From Spirodela intermedia (Eukaryota; Streptophyta; Magnoliopsida; Alismatales; Araceae), in assembly GCA_902729315.2 (NCBI GenBank), contig LR746276.1, positions 1,155,169-1,219,168 on the forward strand: a stretch of DNA of 64,000 bases, read 5' to 3'. Positions 1 to 13,500 of this stretch are shown here, one piece after another; position 1 is the stretch's first letter; every line of letters begins with the position of its first letter. A program made the translations under genes and the position numbers. The notes beneath the pieces are model-generated. The model searched no databases. It was given only the letters and a program-made list of their open reading frames with translations, and had not been told where the DNA came from.

Positions 1-3000
1 ATCCAACTTGGGCGTCGGTGACGTACGGGATCTTCCTTTGCATCGACTGTTCTGCGACACACAGGAATCTTGGTGTTCATGTCAGCTTTGTGAGGTAAGG
101 AAGACATTTTTCTGTTAGATGACGGGCATCAGTTTTATGTATCCTCTGGCGCGTACTTTGTTATTCTCAGGCATCTAGATCCGTGCTGAGTAGTCTGGTT
201 TCATATATTTTTCTAGATTCCAGTCATAAAGTTTTCTGAATTCTTGTAGTAAGGTCTATCTTTTCCATCTCGTTCAGCCCGTGAAATTATGGCTCATTTC
301 TGCCATGAAATCGGTTCTTATCGGTTTGAATTTTGTTGAGAATTCGTACACATGCAATTTTCTCATGGTGCCCATGATATTTACTGTTGAAATCATGAGT
401 TTGCTTGATTCGCATGAAGGCTAGTGTTAATTGGTTGGCAGCATAAAAATTAGTGATAAACCTGTAAAAGATTTTTTTTATTTGTTCTAGATTGCCAGAT
501 CAAGATTGCAAAATTTTTCACTGGAGAATCTGGGAGGACTCGTTGAATTGCAGAAATCTCATGGTTTTTTTCTTTACTTGGATGCATTGAAGGGAACTGA
601 CGATAGAAGAGTTTTCTTATCTTCTTTAATGAGGATCTAGGTGGAGAAATCTAAATAAGAAATAATCACGGTGTGGGCCTGCATAAAGTAGGCTGAAGAA
701 GAAAAGAGATGAAATTAAAAAAATGAAAAGCATTATGTGGGTAAGCTTAGGAAAGAACGCAGTGAGCACCTCCAATGAGTATGCCAAGGAAGAAAAGAGA
801 GGGAGTCTAAAGACCGATATTGGCCATGTCTATTGAAGATGAGAGGCCTCATAAACGAGATATCTGGCATTGCATGGCGCATCTTACACAGTTTCTAAGA
901 AAAAGTCATCACAATAATTCGTAATGATCCTGTACCTTCTTCTCGAGTGATTAAGTAAATACACAAACAATCCGATAATTGATAAACAGGAGTGCATAGA
1001 AATAAATATTCCTTTTGAAAAATCTGAAATTCAGTTCATGTTTAGAGCTTCTGGTTTCCGTCCATTGGCGCTGATGCATGCTCTGACATGTCTACGACAT
1101 CTTTGGTCATACCATTGAAATATTTGTGCTTCTTTACCTTTCCATGACTGGGGAAATAATTTTCAGTTGAACGAAGATAGAAAAGTGGCTGATATTTCAA
1201 ACACTTCAATCAGGAGACATAGGTATTGGCTACTGAATTGGTCCTAAAGTTTCGGTATTTCGAACTGAAATACTACATATGCAAATTTTAGATTATAAGT
1301 TCTACTTCTGGAGGAGTAATTGCTTCTGATAGAATTGGATTATGCTTAAATTATGGTAGTATCCCCATTTTTTATGTTCTTGGCGTGTTTTTTTTTCTGG
1401 TCAATTTTTATCTGAGGTTATCAAATTCCAACATTAGCCTAGGCAGCTCTCTTCTTCCTATCTTGATCACTAAAGATTCGTTATCGTGAAAAAAAAAAAG
1501 AGTAATTGGATAACCCATCTACCCTTGATTATTTATTGCATTACCTCTCACCTGCTGACAGTAACGATACTTTCCCCTTTCCCTGTCGTTGCAAGAATGG
1601 TCTTGAGCAATCTTTTTTTTCCCCATCTGCTAGATTCGTGTTCCTTTAAAAGGGTGTGAAATAAGAAATGGGTCCTGGTGAGTCAAGATCATGGAAAAGA
1701 GCATTGAATATCGAATGTTATAAGTGAATGTACAGTGGAGGTGTAGACGGAGATCCGGAAATCCTCTCCAGCTTATTATTTGCTGCATCTATCCTTTGCA
1801 TTTTTCCTTTCATTTTCACATATCGTGTTGAAAAGGTAACTATGAGGTAGAATGATGGAATCTTTTTTTCTATATTATATTTCATTTAAATTTTAAGTTT
1901 CAGTTCACTGGACATGGGTCTGTTGGGTGTTTTTTCGTATATGTTCGCATTGTGGATGCTTTCATGTTTAGATTTATATTATCTTATTGACAGGCTGCTG
2001 CCCTAAACTAACCTAATACTTAATGGATTGCATTATATTGTGCTGAATCTTTTCTCAAAATGATGACTTTTTTGGAAACTAACGTTGATTTTTGCGAGTT
2101 ATGTAGAATTTATATGTATGCCCTGTGGATGTAGCCATTATGTGATTCGAAATGTCCTCATGTTTCTGGTTTGACGCTTTAACTGATGTTGTTTCTTCTC
2201 GCAGGTCTACTAATTTAGATTCATGGACTCCAGAACAGTTGAAGATGATGGCTTTTGGGGGCAACAATCGTGCAAATGTGTTTTTTAAGCAACATGGATG
2301 GACAGATGGTGGAAAAATTGAAGCGAAGTATACATCAAGACCTGCTGAGCTATACAGGCAACTTCTATCTAAAGAAGTTACTAAAAGTTCTTTGGAGGAT
2401 TCTGGTTCCCCCTCATCACCAGTTGCCTCTCAGAACTTGCCAAAAACTGATGGTCTTCCCGAACTCAAGCTTGAAGATGTCTCAAAGGAAAATAAAGTTG
2501 AACAACATGCCGTACCTGAGATTGTTCGCTCGCCAAAGGCTCCTCAGACGACAGTTATCAGTTCCATGAAGAAACCAATTGGTGCAAGGAAGATTGGGAG
2601 TAAGACTGGTGGTCTAGGTGCTAAAAAGCTCACTGCAAAGGTAGACGAGCCCTTTTGCATATTCCAGCTTGTAGCCGTCAAAAATACATTCTAGTGATGT
2701 TGTTTCTGTTTATCTTTCGAAATATTGGGTTGCAACGTGTTTTCAGTTATTGTTTGACTTTCTTAACCATGTCTAGCATCTCAATTTCAGCCGAGTGAAA
2801 GCCTTTATGACCAGAAGCCCGAGGAACCAGCACCTGCTGTTAGCTCCACTGATAGCACCACGACATCCTTTGGCTCATCCCTCCCCTCTCGATTTGAATA
2901 TGTCGAGGATGCACCATCTTCTAAAACTATTGGTTCTAACGTAATCAGGCATGTTTCTCCGCCTAGATCTTCGAGTTTCTTTGAAGATTATGGAATGGAT

Positions 3001-4493
3001 GGTGGGTTTCAGAAGAAAACGAGCTCTAATTCTTCAAAGGTGCAGGTAAAAACATAAATCAATATCTGTATAGCCTGAGGTTTTATTTTTCAGAGGATGT
3101 GCGTGAATTATAGACTGACAGTCACTGGGTGATAGATATTTTCAAAGGATGTGAATTTGTGGATGCACATTTCTGTTGAAAGGATTTTAGACGTCATTTT
3201 CAACATGATAAAACTTTGTAAAACTTTTTTGCGGATATAATAATTATCTTTCATTATGCTTAATGACTGCTCGAGTTTCCACCTTTGAATTTGTCAATTA
3301 TATGTGTCATTTCGTACGGTTCCTTTCATTTCCTTGCAAATTCTTCTTATCTAGGGTCTCGGATTTTTTTTTTTTAAACTTTCAATCTCTTCGTAATTTC
3401 TATGCGTGTGAAAGAAAATTGAATTGCAGATTCCTTCGTTGTATATAGGTTTTCTCTTTATTATTATCTGACTTGCTTTGATATGGCTGGTTTAAGTTTG
3501 GAGAACGAGTATTGAATGTAACATAATTTGGACTTCCAATCAATTTCCTCAACCGCCATGATCGGTGTCTACAGAATCCTTTGGACTGGAATGCTTCAAA
3601 TCTTTAAGTCGTCGGCCTCTGAAATCTCCACTTCTTTTGATTAAACTAGGTTCATTATCTCCAGGTTTGACCCAGATCTTCATGCATTTAGTGCGTATCT
3701 TGGAGAGATACTTCTCTCCATAGTTCTGTGCCATTTTTGACTCAGACCAGATGACGATCACAAGACCAGCTTCGGCTGAAGTTCAGGGTAATAGCAGCAA
3801 CAAGTTGACTTTGGATCAGAGTATGTGAAATGATCCAAAAAAAAATCCATCTGTGTTTATAATTATTTTCCAAAAATAGTCCTATAAAGTCTCCAAAAAA
3901 ATTCAAAAAAAAAAAGAAGATCCATCTGTGGAAGATCACCACCTTCATATGGGTTCAAAAAATACAATGTTCATCAGTCTGTATCATTCCTTTCCACCAT
4001 AAGTTTCATAAAAGGCCATCCTCTAGGTTGGGATCTACCTTCTCTGTGTGGAAGCCTACCATCACGCTCATACAAATTTGGAGTAAAATATATATTGATA
4101 AGAGCGCTCATATTATGTTGGTTGTGAATCGAAGTAGGATGATCTGATTATTTAAGGTAATCTATGCAGACAGTAGAGAGAGATTCATGATTTTGCTTGT
4201 CAGACTAGATCAGTGGAAATGCAGCGGTTATTTGTGTCAGAAGAGCTGCTTACCCTACTTAGGATGTCATGGGTAGGGGATCATCTCCATGGACATACAT
4301 GCCTGCCTTCTAATGATTTTTTTAAAAAATAAATCCAGATTCAGGAAACTAATGAGGCAAGACAGAAGTTTTTGAATGCCAAGTCGATCTCGTCAGCGCA
4401 ATTTTTTGGAGATCAGAGCAAGTCTAAAGATGTGGAGGCCCAGGCGTCTCTCCAGAAGTTTTCGGTATGTCTCCACCATGTATTTTGTGAGAT

Positions 4494-4547
<54 letters not shown>

Positions 4548-4857
4548 TTGAATTTTGGTGATGGGGTCGACCCAGTTTTGAAAATCAGGGGAACTGACCT
4601 AAGATTATCCCGGGCGCCAATAGAACAATATTAGATCATTCTTTGTTCAGATGCATTAGAGACCCACTTGTTGTTTTCTGATGATCATCGCGATGAACAG
4701 AACTCGTCGTCCATCTCGAGCGCTGATCTTTTTGGGCACGGCGGGGACAGTTCTCAGCTCGACATCTCCGCCTCTGATCTCATCAACAGGATCTCTTTCC
4801 AGGTACTCTCTCTCCCAGGTTCCATATCATATCATATGTATATACATACATACATAT

Positions 4858-4890
<33 letters not shown>

Positions 4891-5078
4891 AAGACAGGAA
4901 ATTAGCTCTCTTCTTTGGAAAAAAGGGAAAAAGAAAAGACCTTTTATAGTAAAAATATCCCGAATCTCAGGCCTCGCAAGATATCTCGTCGCTGAAGAAC
5001 ATTGCGGGGGAGACGGGGAAGAAGTTGACCTCGCTGGCCTCCAGCTTCATCACAGATCTCCAGGACAGAATCCTCTGA
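1..5078 (+). CDS. AGD8: ARF GTPase-activating protein, AGD8/9/10 type (5' part outside the window)
   Basis: Partial gene. Exons read as 1-94 (codons start at base 3), 2205-2640, 2791-3045, 4339-4464, 4701-4802 and 4971-5078 (stop TGA 5076-5078); phases agree and give 372 visible residues. The first exon is the second half of an ArfGAP zinc-finger domain: a C-x2-C pair ([19 protein letters not shown]) that includes the invariant arginine of the family. The next exon continues with [10 protein letters not shown] and GGNNRAN, typical of this domain. The rest is the Ser-rich tail of the AGD8/9/10 (ArfGAP2/3-like) class, with the ISSADLFG and [15 protein letters not shown] blocks near the C-terminus. 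Known of the family: it stimulates GTP hydrolysis on ARF GTPases at Golgi and COPI membranes. Intron 4 carries a long (CT)n run close to its donor. The ATG and the first Cys pair lie upstream of the window. The exact paralog is not certain. Confidence 0.93.
4497..4548. repeat. (CT)n then (CTAT)n microsatellite in ARF-GAP intron
   Basis: A pure CT run of about 38 bases is followed by CTAT repeats. It lies 32 bases after the donor of the intron that starts at 4465. Confidence 0.95.
4865..4890. repeat. (AT)n microsatellite in the last ARF-GAP intron
   Basis: Dinucleotide AT run, preceded by imperfect ACAT repeats, inside intron 4803-4970. Confidence 0.9.
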
Positions 5079-5309
5079 GGAGATTGAAAGAACCCAAGAA
5101 CAAGAGTTGACTTTGTTGTGGTCAGGATTTCTCTTCTTCTTCTTCTTCTTCTTTTTCTTTTTTTTTATTTTTTATGGGCAGAATTCTCTAATGGAGATAT
5201 AGTTCCTCATGCATTCCTCTTTTCCTTTTCTTTTTGGCTTGGGGGGAGCCTCTGTTATTTATCATGCTGAGGACTCAGTGGCGCGTGCTGTGGTATGGAA
5301 GGACCAACT

Positions 5310-5355
<46 letters not shown>

Positions 5356-5645
5356 ACGGCAGGGAAAATGTAAAGAAAGTTGCTGAGAAGGCACTAAGAA
5401 CTTTAGGCTGCCTAAGGGATGATCGAGTCCAACCTCTCTCTCTCTCTCTCTCTCTCTCTACTGCGTGGGCTGTGAGGCACATGTTAGATATGAGATTGGG
5501 AGATTTTTTTAACCCAGCCCGGGCCTAGAAAAGAGCCCGAAAAGAAAGGGGGGGGGGGAATTCGAGGAGATGAATTAAATAGGCCGAGGTACGTTTTCTC
5601 CACGAGAGCTGGCCATCTTGGCTCGACCGTGGTAATGCACCTATC

Positions 5646-5682
<37 letters not shown>

Positions 5683-5887
5683 GAGCGAGAGAGAGAGAGA
5701 GGAGAAAAATAAGTACTACTTGTGCGTAGGACAAGACTTCTGTACCGATTAATGTTTTTAATATATAAATAAACACTTATAGGTTTTAAATTGCGTCCAC
5801 ATCCCTAGACATTTTTGGATTTGGGGTGTGGGTGGCTGCTGATGGAGGGAGGGAAACCCGCTGCTCTCGCAACGAACTCCACCGCCG
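5079..5887. other. Intergenic stretch between ARF-GAP and CCB4
   Basis: Holds the ARF-GAP 3' UTR (T-rich 5128-5170), (CT)n runs at 5312-5354 and 5434-5459, a G run at 5550-5558, a (TA)n run at 5649-5679 directly followed by (GA)n to 5702, and the presumed CCB4 promoter. ORFs here are translations of the microsatellites and are not genes. Confidence 0.8.
5762..5771 (+). promoter_or_regulatory. Candidate TATA box of CCB4
   Basis: TATATAAATA lies about 120 bases before the CCB4 ATG, which leaves room for a 5' UTR of roughly 85-90 bases. The separate (TA)n run at 5649-5679 is a microsatellite and a less likely TATA box. No transcript data were available. Confidence 0.4.
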
Positions 5888-8502
5888 ATGGAGGCCACGA
5901 GAAGCATCCTGCTTCTCCTTCCTGCCGTCTCCTTTCGTTCCTCCGGTCACTGTCAGACGTTCGATCTCCCGCCTTGTCGGAGTGCTCCTGCTTCCCACTC
6001 GCTTCGTTCCGGCGACATTCGAGCTCCTCCATTGTGTGCTTCCACGTCTTCATCTGCCTCAACAGCAAGGGTAGGAAGATCTCGGCATGTTGTATGTGCG
6101 AATATTATGTGTCCTGTCTGTGATATTGTGGCTTTAAGAGGACCGGCTTGTTTGTTGAAAATCGTGGGAAGGGAGATTACAGGGGCCCGAAGCCCAAGCG
6201 GAACTTGGTGGCTGATTGGGTGTCCAACAACGACGAAGTTGCCCGGAGTCTTCCTATCTACGTGGGCGGATTTGCCTTGCTGGCAGTTCTCCTCAACCGC
6301 ACTTTTTCCGGCATTGCACCAGTAGCAGATGCTAGCAGGTTTAGTTTGGCTCCACATTCTTCTGATCTGCCTTCTTTTCGGGTCGAACAGATGTAAATTT
6401 TAAAGATAATAAAAATAAATCAATTATGTTCTTGTCAATTGTTTCTTGTTTGATTGCAGCCATTTCTTCAATGGAGATCTTGTTTGGTCGTTTTTTCCGC
6501 GTTAGGGGACATCTCTTGGGCCGTGATTTTTGGTTGTGTTCTTATGGAGATATGATTTGGTGTTTTCATAAAAGAATTTACAGAAAAGATGTGTTGAATT
6601 CCTCTTGGATGGAACTTGAAAGCGTTAAATGACGGAGTAAGATTCCCATGCTTCATCTACCTAGATTCTCACCTTGACAAGGAACAAGAAAAATAAAATT
6701 TTATAGCATGTTCGAAGTTATGAGCATAATAATAAAATAACTTAAAAATAAACTACCCTCATTGTACCAGTAGCAATTTGCATTTCATTCATGGCATTCT
6801 TTTATGGTGAATAATCAAGGATATTTAAAGATAACGGTGAAATAAACGATACCTACGACCATTAGGAAGCATAACACTAACATAAAGCAATTTAAAAAAC
6901 CTGGAGGACCCATGATGGGTGATGATAAGCCATATTGTATATCTCCAAAATAGAAAGAATAAATGTTACATTAAAGAAAGGGAATAAAAAATCATGTTAC
7001 AGCGGATGCACAAATGGTCTGGTTATCAGTCAACTTCAACAATATTTATTGTCATCTTTGCCATCATCTTCAGGTGGTGGTTTCATCATCGTATTCTCTC
7101 CGTATGCATGCTTGTTCTTAGGTCTCTTTGACTTTTATGTATCAATCTTTTGGTAAGTCTAACACAGATCGTTTGTAACCTGATTCTGTTTGATTTTTTT
7201 TCTTTTCTTTTCCTCTTTGCAGTTCACAGTCGAGAGCAGATATATTGTCTCTTTCTTTGGCTGTAACTGACCTTCTTGCTGGTCTTGTCTGGTTATCAAT
7301 TAGGCCAAAGTATATATCTCCAGTAAGCATTAAATTATCTATTGGGAAAGAATGGTTTATCATTACTATTTATGGGACTTACACGACTCTTCATATTGAT
7401 TCCAGGAAGTTCCTGAAGGTGTAGAGTGTAGGAGGATACATTCTTCTCTGCCGGATTATGCAGTGCATGAGCTACTATGGTAAATACTCGACTTTTATGA
7501 TTCATGTGGCTCCGGTGACATTTGTTTCTCCTTTCCTAGAAACAATGTTGAACTACTTTATTCTAAGTGAAAGATGAATATCACTTGGTGAGGATCTTTG
7601 GGTTTGGTCAACAAAGAAAGAAGGTTCGAACTGAACAAAATGATGAGAACCAGAAAAAGTAAATGTGTGTTTGTGCATATGGCGAGAGAGAGAGTACAGA
7701 GAGAGAGACTCACACGCTCACACACAGATATATATTTTTTTAAACCCAATGGCCATCCTGAACGCGATAAGAAGACAATCTTTTGGCATAACTCATGCCT
7801 CACACTTAAATGAAACTGGACATAATATGAGATATATGAGGACCTGTAGTGGCCCATTTTTTTATCCCATTTTGCTAAATGCGGCTGCTTAAGAGTTGAC
7901 AATTTTCCCAATTGAATATCTTGATTTTTACCAATTTTGTCCAAATATTTTGGCCATGACCCTCATCATATCATGCAATTTAAGGAATGTAGACTAGGTA
8001 AAATGGAGCTCATTTCGCTCCATCAGTAATTCACATAATTTCTTTGCATTAGTAAATAATTTGATTAATATTCGAGTTACAGAATCATAACAATCTTGTG
8101 TGGTATCTTTCGTCCAGTAATTCCCTTCCTTGTGAAGGTGTTACACTTTTCGCACTATAGGATTATCACAGAACATGATTTACAGTGGCTTAGAATCTCA
8201 TGTGAACTTTAGCTCCGGTTCTTTTTTCTGGAGTTCTGCTTAATTAGACCAGTCTGCAATCAATTGAGCTTATTAGCATTGCTATCTTGACTTTTGATCA
8301 GGGCATGGACCTCTCTTTCGGATGCAACGTGCTGCAGGTCCTTGGTGGTCGTGTATAAAAACTGTTGCCTTCTTCAAATAGGGATTGCTTCTGAGATTTC
8401 CTCAAAGGATGGAAATCCCACTGATATCGATGTTCCCTGTTTAACACAGGGTTCTCTGTGTCAAAAAGCCATGCAATCCGGAAAGCGTAAATTCCTCCCT
8501 CC

Positions 8503-8551
<49 letters not shown>

Positions 8552-9905
8552 CATATACACAGACCTGTTTTATCTATATTTATTTTCAATATTATCTATG
8601 TAAGTTCATACTCAAACTTTTTAATCACATGCTCTTTACAGAAAGCTACTTGGCCAATCTCTCTCTTTATCCTGGGAGGGTAGAATTTCCTTTCTTACCC
8701 GCTAATACACAGGTATTGACCTTCATTGGGCTGACTTATGCTATGTTACAGATATGTATCAAGGATATCTCATCAGTTATGACCAAAAAATATATAATTT
8801 TTCCTTTCTTACCCGCTAAATGGGTGTTGATCTTCCAGGCGCTGATCTTGCAGCCAATTGGGGACAGCGGAATTGCAATTATAGGCGGTGATACGATTAG
8901 GGGATTCAGCAGTCTTGACCAGGTTTCTTGAACTATTAATTCTTTTTCAAACGCCATAACTAACCTATCATTTTGAATGTTTACCGGCTTATTGATTCTA
9001 TACTGCTATTAATCTTTTTATTCAAAATTTTGACTTGAGATTGGTGGAATAAAGCTCACTAAATCACAAGCTCCCGCACACAGTGTGGCATTTCTGGTAT
9101 ACAGGCGTTGACTTCGTTAACACATGTAGCTCCCTTTTTGGCATCATTTTCAGACCTAGTTTTTGTACCTCCACGCATTGTTCCTTGTCTGAAGATTATA
9201 ATTATTCGTTTAATTCTTAGTTTCACCTGAGATAACATACTAGGCACTTTTGAACTCCGTAGCTCAATTACCCACTTGACTCAGTGGAAGAAATCTGGCG
9301 GTCATTTGGGTTATGGCAGCAGTGAGAGAATCTGGACGAAGAACTTCTCATCTTCTGAATCATGGTGTCTGAGATCTGAGTGAAGCAGCTAGGTTTTTTT
9401 TGGGCGTTCCAATCTAGGGTTGGCTCAGGTAGTATTAATGGAATATAAAATATACATTTTCGGTGATGATAATCACTTTAATTTCGTGCTATACTTGGAA
9501 TAATTCATCGCTGTTCTTCATTCAGGTGTTCTTTCCACTCGCACTGTTGATTTGGGAGTCAAGATGTGCTATAGTAGATGTATTCTAAATTCCTTGGATT
9601 GATGTTTATTAACTATGTTTTAACTCGTTGCTCTCGTGTAAAATATAAAATTGATTGAATTATGTTCATAGAATCTGGGTGATTCCCATATCGGCTGCAA
9701 TCATATTTAGAAGAATTCAATTTAATTTTTTTTTCAACATCTGATGCTCGTGAATGTGGAATCGATCGTTTGCTCAGTTCATCGGTGAGAACTCAGGTAC
9801 AGGATGATCTGTTATTTATTTAATTTATTTTTGTTCATACAGGCATGGATCACATCAATCAGTGAGAAGCTGGATGTGACCTTGTGCAAGCTCTCCCAAC
9901 TTTGA
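5888..9905 (+). CDS. CCB4: CCB4, cofactor assembly of complex C subunit B (chloroplast)
   Basis: Eight exons: 5888-6070, 6139-6338, 7223-7322, 7406-7479, 8302-8486, 8642-8712, 8839-8922, 9843-9905 (stop 9903-9905). They sum to 960 bases, 319 aa, with consistent phases. Residues 1 to about 60 are Ser/Arg/Pro-rich without acidic runs, as in a chloroplast transit peptide. The conserved part has VADWVSNNDEVARSLPIYVG followed by a hydrophobic segment (GGFALLAVLLNRTFSG), a second one (AVTDLLAGLVWLSIRPK), then SLSDATCCRSLVVVYKNCC, SYLANLSLYPGRVEFPFLP and GIAIIGGDTIRGFSSLDQ. These match plant CCB4. Known role: with CCB1-CCB3 it attaches haem c(i) covalently to cytochrome b6 in the thylakoid membrane. 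The acceptor at 6138/6139 was chosen by reading frame and is the least certain junction. The gene converges on SCAI. Confidence 0.92.
8498..8541. repeat. (CT)n/(TA)n microsatellite in CCB4 intron 5
   Basis: Imperfect CT run followed by a short TA run, beginning about 12 bases after the donor at 8487. Confidence 0.85.
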
Positions 9906-10060
9906 CTTACATTCTGGTTTTTTTTTTTAAAGAGTTAATTGATTTTATTTTATTTTCTAAACGTCCAGCTGAAATGGGTAGGTGTACATGATTTTCTGAA
10001 CCCGGATATTTGATGATTATGTGTTTATATATCCCTCCAAGAACCGATTTGCTGGCAACT

Positions 10061-10107
<47 letters not shown>

Positions 10108-10348
10108 TGGGAATTTGGTCGGTTCCACACCTAGAATCGTTGCTCATTCTGATTTATTTATTTTTAATGAGCCGACGTAGAAATCCATTGAAGAAGGTAG
10201 CTACAATAAATGTATGAAATTGCACGACTTTTGATAATATATCACCGTAAAATAAAAAAACCTTCCAATCTACAATTAAAAACCTCAATGGACCAAGCTC
10301 GGCCAGAGGTATTCCCCCACCCGAGATACGTTTGTGAACTCTTGACCA

Positions 10349-10397
<49 letters not shown>

Positions 10398-10525
10398 CTC
10401 CCACAGACTCAAAGAGGACGGCCACAGAAGCACTAGGACCTGCTACCAGACCTTACGAAGATCTCAAGCCCCTGGTCCACGGCTAAGCTGAATGAAATCC
10501 AGAATCTCACCTGCACAACTGCAAT
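9906..10525. other. Convergent intergenic stretch between CCB4 and SCAI
   Basis: Holds both 3' UTRs, a T run at 9920-9928, a (GA)n run at 10063-10094 and a (CT)n run at 10349-10394. No coding sequence was recognised. Confidence 0.8.
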
Positions 10526-13500
10526 TCAAATGGCAGGATCTTCTGGGCCACCACCGCCACTGCCGCTGTTGGGTGGCGAGGGATCACTAGAGAGGGAGAA
10601 CTGCCCAGCAATGCCAAAGAATTCGGCCAGCCTCCGGACCCCGCGTTGGATTTCAGGGCTCCCCGGAAGGGTGCAGTCGGGCAGCTGGGGGAGGCACTCG
10701 GGCAGGCACTCTGGCGCTGGCGTTGCCGATCTCAGAGCAAGAACCGCCCGGCAGAATATAAATCTGAGCAGAGAACGATGCAGAAAGGTCAGGGTAGGTC
10801 AACTTATTCATGGGTTTTGCTGAAAATGGAAATAATACCCAATTGGGTCAGCCAGGGGATCTAGCACAAGTCCGAAGCCGTCTAAGCCGTCTAAGTGCCC
10901 AAAACAGTCTACTTATTTGCGGGGGGGGAAGAGATATATGGATTAAGAAAAATAACCTCAGGAGAAGGCGTCTCAGGAAGAGATCGCCCAAGACCTCGAT
11001 CCAGATCGGGGCGAGAGAACCGGATGAGACGAGAGCCCTTCCCCATTCATTCAAGATCATCAGGAGAAGCTCCTCCGCCTTGCTGTAAGCATCCTGAAAA
11101 GAAATTTCAACAGAGGGGAATAAAATCTGAGGAATTCTTGCTGTCGAAGAAGAGGAAAAAGAAGAGAGGCGGCTTGTCGTGGGGCGTTGACCTTCTTATC
11201 GATGGTTGAATTGGCGACCCCCAACAGTGAGCAGAATGCCTGCAGCGGGGCTGTCAAGAACATGGTGAACTGGCTTCCATTCTGGGAGACGGCTGAGTCA
11301 GCGGTAGCTCCTGTAGGGAAGGAGGGAGACTTGGGGGAGAGGAGCATCGCCACTGCCCCTCCTTTCTCCGTGCCATACATAACCTGCAAGGGTCCCAAGA
11401 AGATATTTTTCTCACCAAAGTATTCGGGGCATGGAGCCGATGGCTGATCAGCCAAACGTCGGTCACAGGTTCATCTCTATAATAGTATATGAGACTACTC
11501 TTGAAAACCTAATTTGCGCCAAAATTCCAGATAATTATTGGTTTCTAATAAGTGATGAAAGAAAAATGGGTAACTTCCCAGGGAAAGAAAGAAATGGGTA
11601 GCAAGGTGGAAATCAGAGTCGACAAACCTGCCTTGAATGCATCGCTGGCATTGCTGTCAATGATCAGAAAAAGAGGCTTCCGCGTGAATGGAACCAAATC
11701 ACAAGGGTAAAGGCAATTCAGACCTGCAGGAGAGAAAAATAGAACGCTTCAATCTTAAATCCAGAGCTTGAAAACTCTGAAACTGTCCGAAGGGCAGCAA
11801 GCTGACAGCTACTTGTAATCACAACGCATGAAATCAGTGGACTAGAGAGCTACCACATCTCTGGATACATGCATCAATCTTCTACTACTCATACTTATCT
11901 GTAGACCTCCCCCCCCCTCCCCATAATTGGCTAAATTCATCGACATACCCCCAGAATTTGCAGGCAATTACGTGAAGAAAATATGGTGAAGGCGCATGTA
12001 TCCTCAGGTCTTAACCTTTGTGAAGGTAGAGATATCAAAGCACCGGAAAACGGAGAGGATGTGTGGGGGCGGGGAGGACACAAAACGGTCACTTGGCCAC
12101 ATTCAAGGGAACGTATTTTAATAACACATACCTTCGTTTACATAGGGACCCAGATGTAAGCAGCATTCCCGATTATTGTCTTGAAGTTCCTTGCTCTCAG
12201 AGGAAGATTGTGAGAAACTCACAGCCGGAGAGCACGCTTCAAGAGATCCTGATTTTGCAACAATATTGTCATTCTTGCCCGTTAGACTTACATCAATTGA
12301 TGCCGCAGAAAGTCTGTCTATCACTTGCTATATAGAGGAATAGGAATTCGGAATATTTTTTTGGGACATCCGCAACGATGAACGCAAGTGATAAAAAAAA
12401 AACTAGGTGTAATTTTCATTGAAAAGGAATGAAAGATCTACCTGGAGCAGCCAGATATATCAATAAAATTCCATCAGGAGGAAGCTCCTCACATAGCGTG
12501 GCAAGAACCTACACCAGAGGGCAAAACCAAATATAAGATTCTACTGATTGATCATCTGAAGCATGGGCTTTCGAATACTTCATCTGGCAAGGTGTCTTCC
12601 TCTGGGCGTATGAAAGAAAATAAGAAGCCCATTTTATGCATATATGCCCGAGAGCTGTTATAATCTTCTAGTGGTTTTGTAGAGAGAACCAGACATTGCG
12701 ACTCAGCATTTGCCCTTCCTTCAAGGAACAATTTTCTCATCCTTTTGACAGAAGGAATGACAGAGATCAGGTTGACTTTGAGAGAGAAACTTTATTTTGG
12801 CGCTTTTCTTACACATTGGAAGGATACAATAGGATCAATCAGGGACTGTGTTCAAGGAATCACAACAACTTTATAACAATTAGCCTAGAAACAAAGAAAT
12901 CGACAGACTGGAAAGAACAGCGAAGGCAAATTCAATTCACACTGTCAAAGGTCTTATGTCCCAGTCCAACACAATAATAACTGTCTGTTGTTACCCCATG
13001 CAGGTTTATGACATCTCCCAAGTCCATAGGCCGAATTATCCCATATCCTAAATTCCACAGTTTCTTGCTGTTTGCTCTCATGTTCTTAAAAGTTCGTGAA
13101 GTTCTATGCTTTAAATAAAGATTAGAATGATCAAAACTCACAAATGGATTCTTGGCAACACAATAGCATAGTCAATTAGGTAGCACACCCATTGCTATAA
13201 TAAATCAATGAATGAGCACCAGAACCTAGCTCATTACTGATAGATTATTCTGCTTACATCTACCAATCAATTGAAGACCTTCCTCAATCACAACAATGGA
13301 ACTAGGCATTCTTCTCTACAGAGCGATGGGCAAATGGTCTAAAATCAAGATACTTACATCTTTACCCCAAGAGATTACCTTTTAAGATCTCTGTCAAGCG
13401 GGAGGTCATGAAACGTAAGGCCATTAAGGGTGAATGCTAGGCCGTGAAGAAAAAAACCGGACGATGCTGAACATGCCAACATGAAAGGGAGAGATATATT

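Noticed and set aside
5255-5528. ORFs on both strands over CT repeats
   Set aside because: Poly-Ser-Leu and poly-Arg-Glu translations of a microsatellite.
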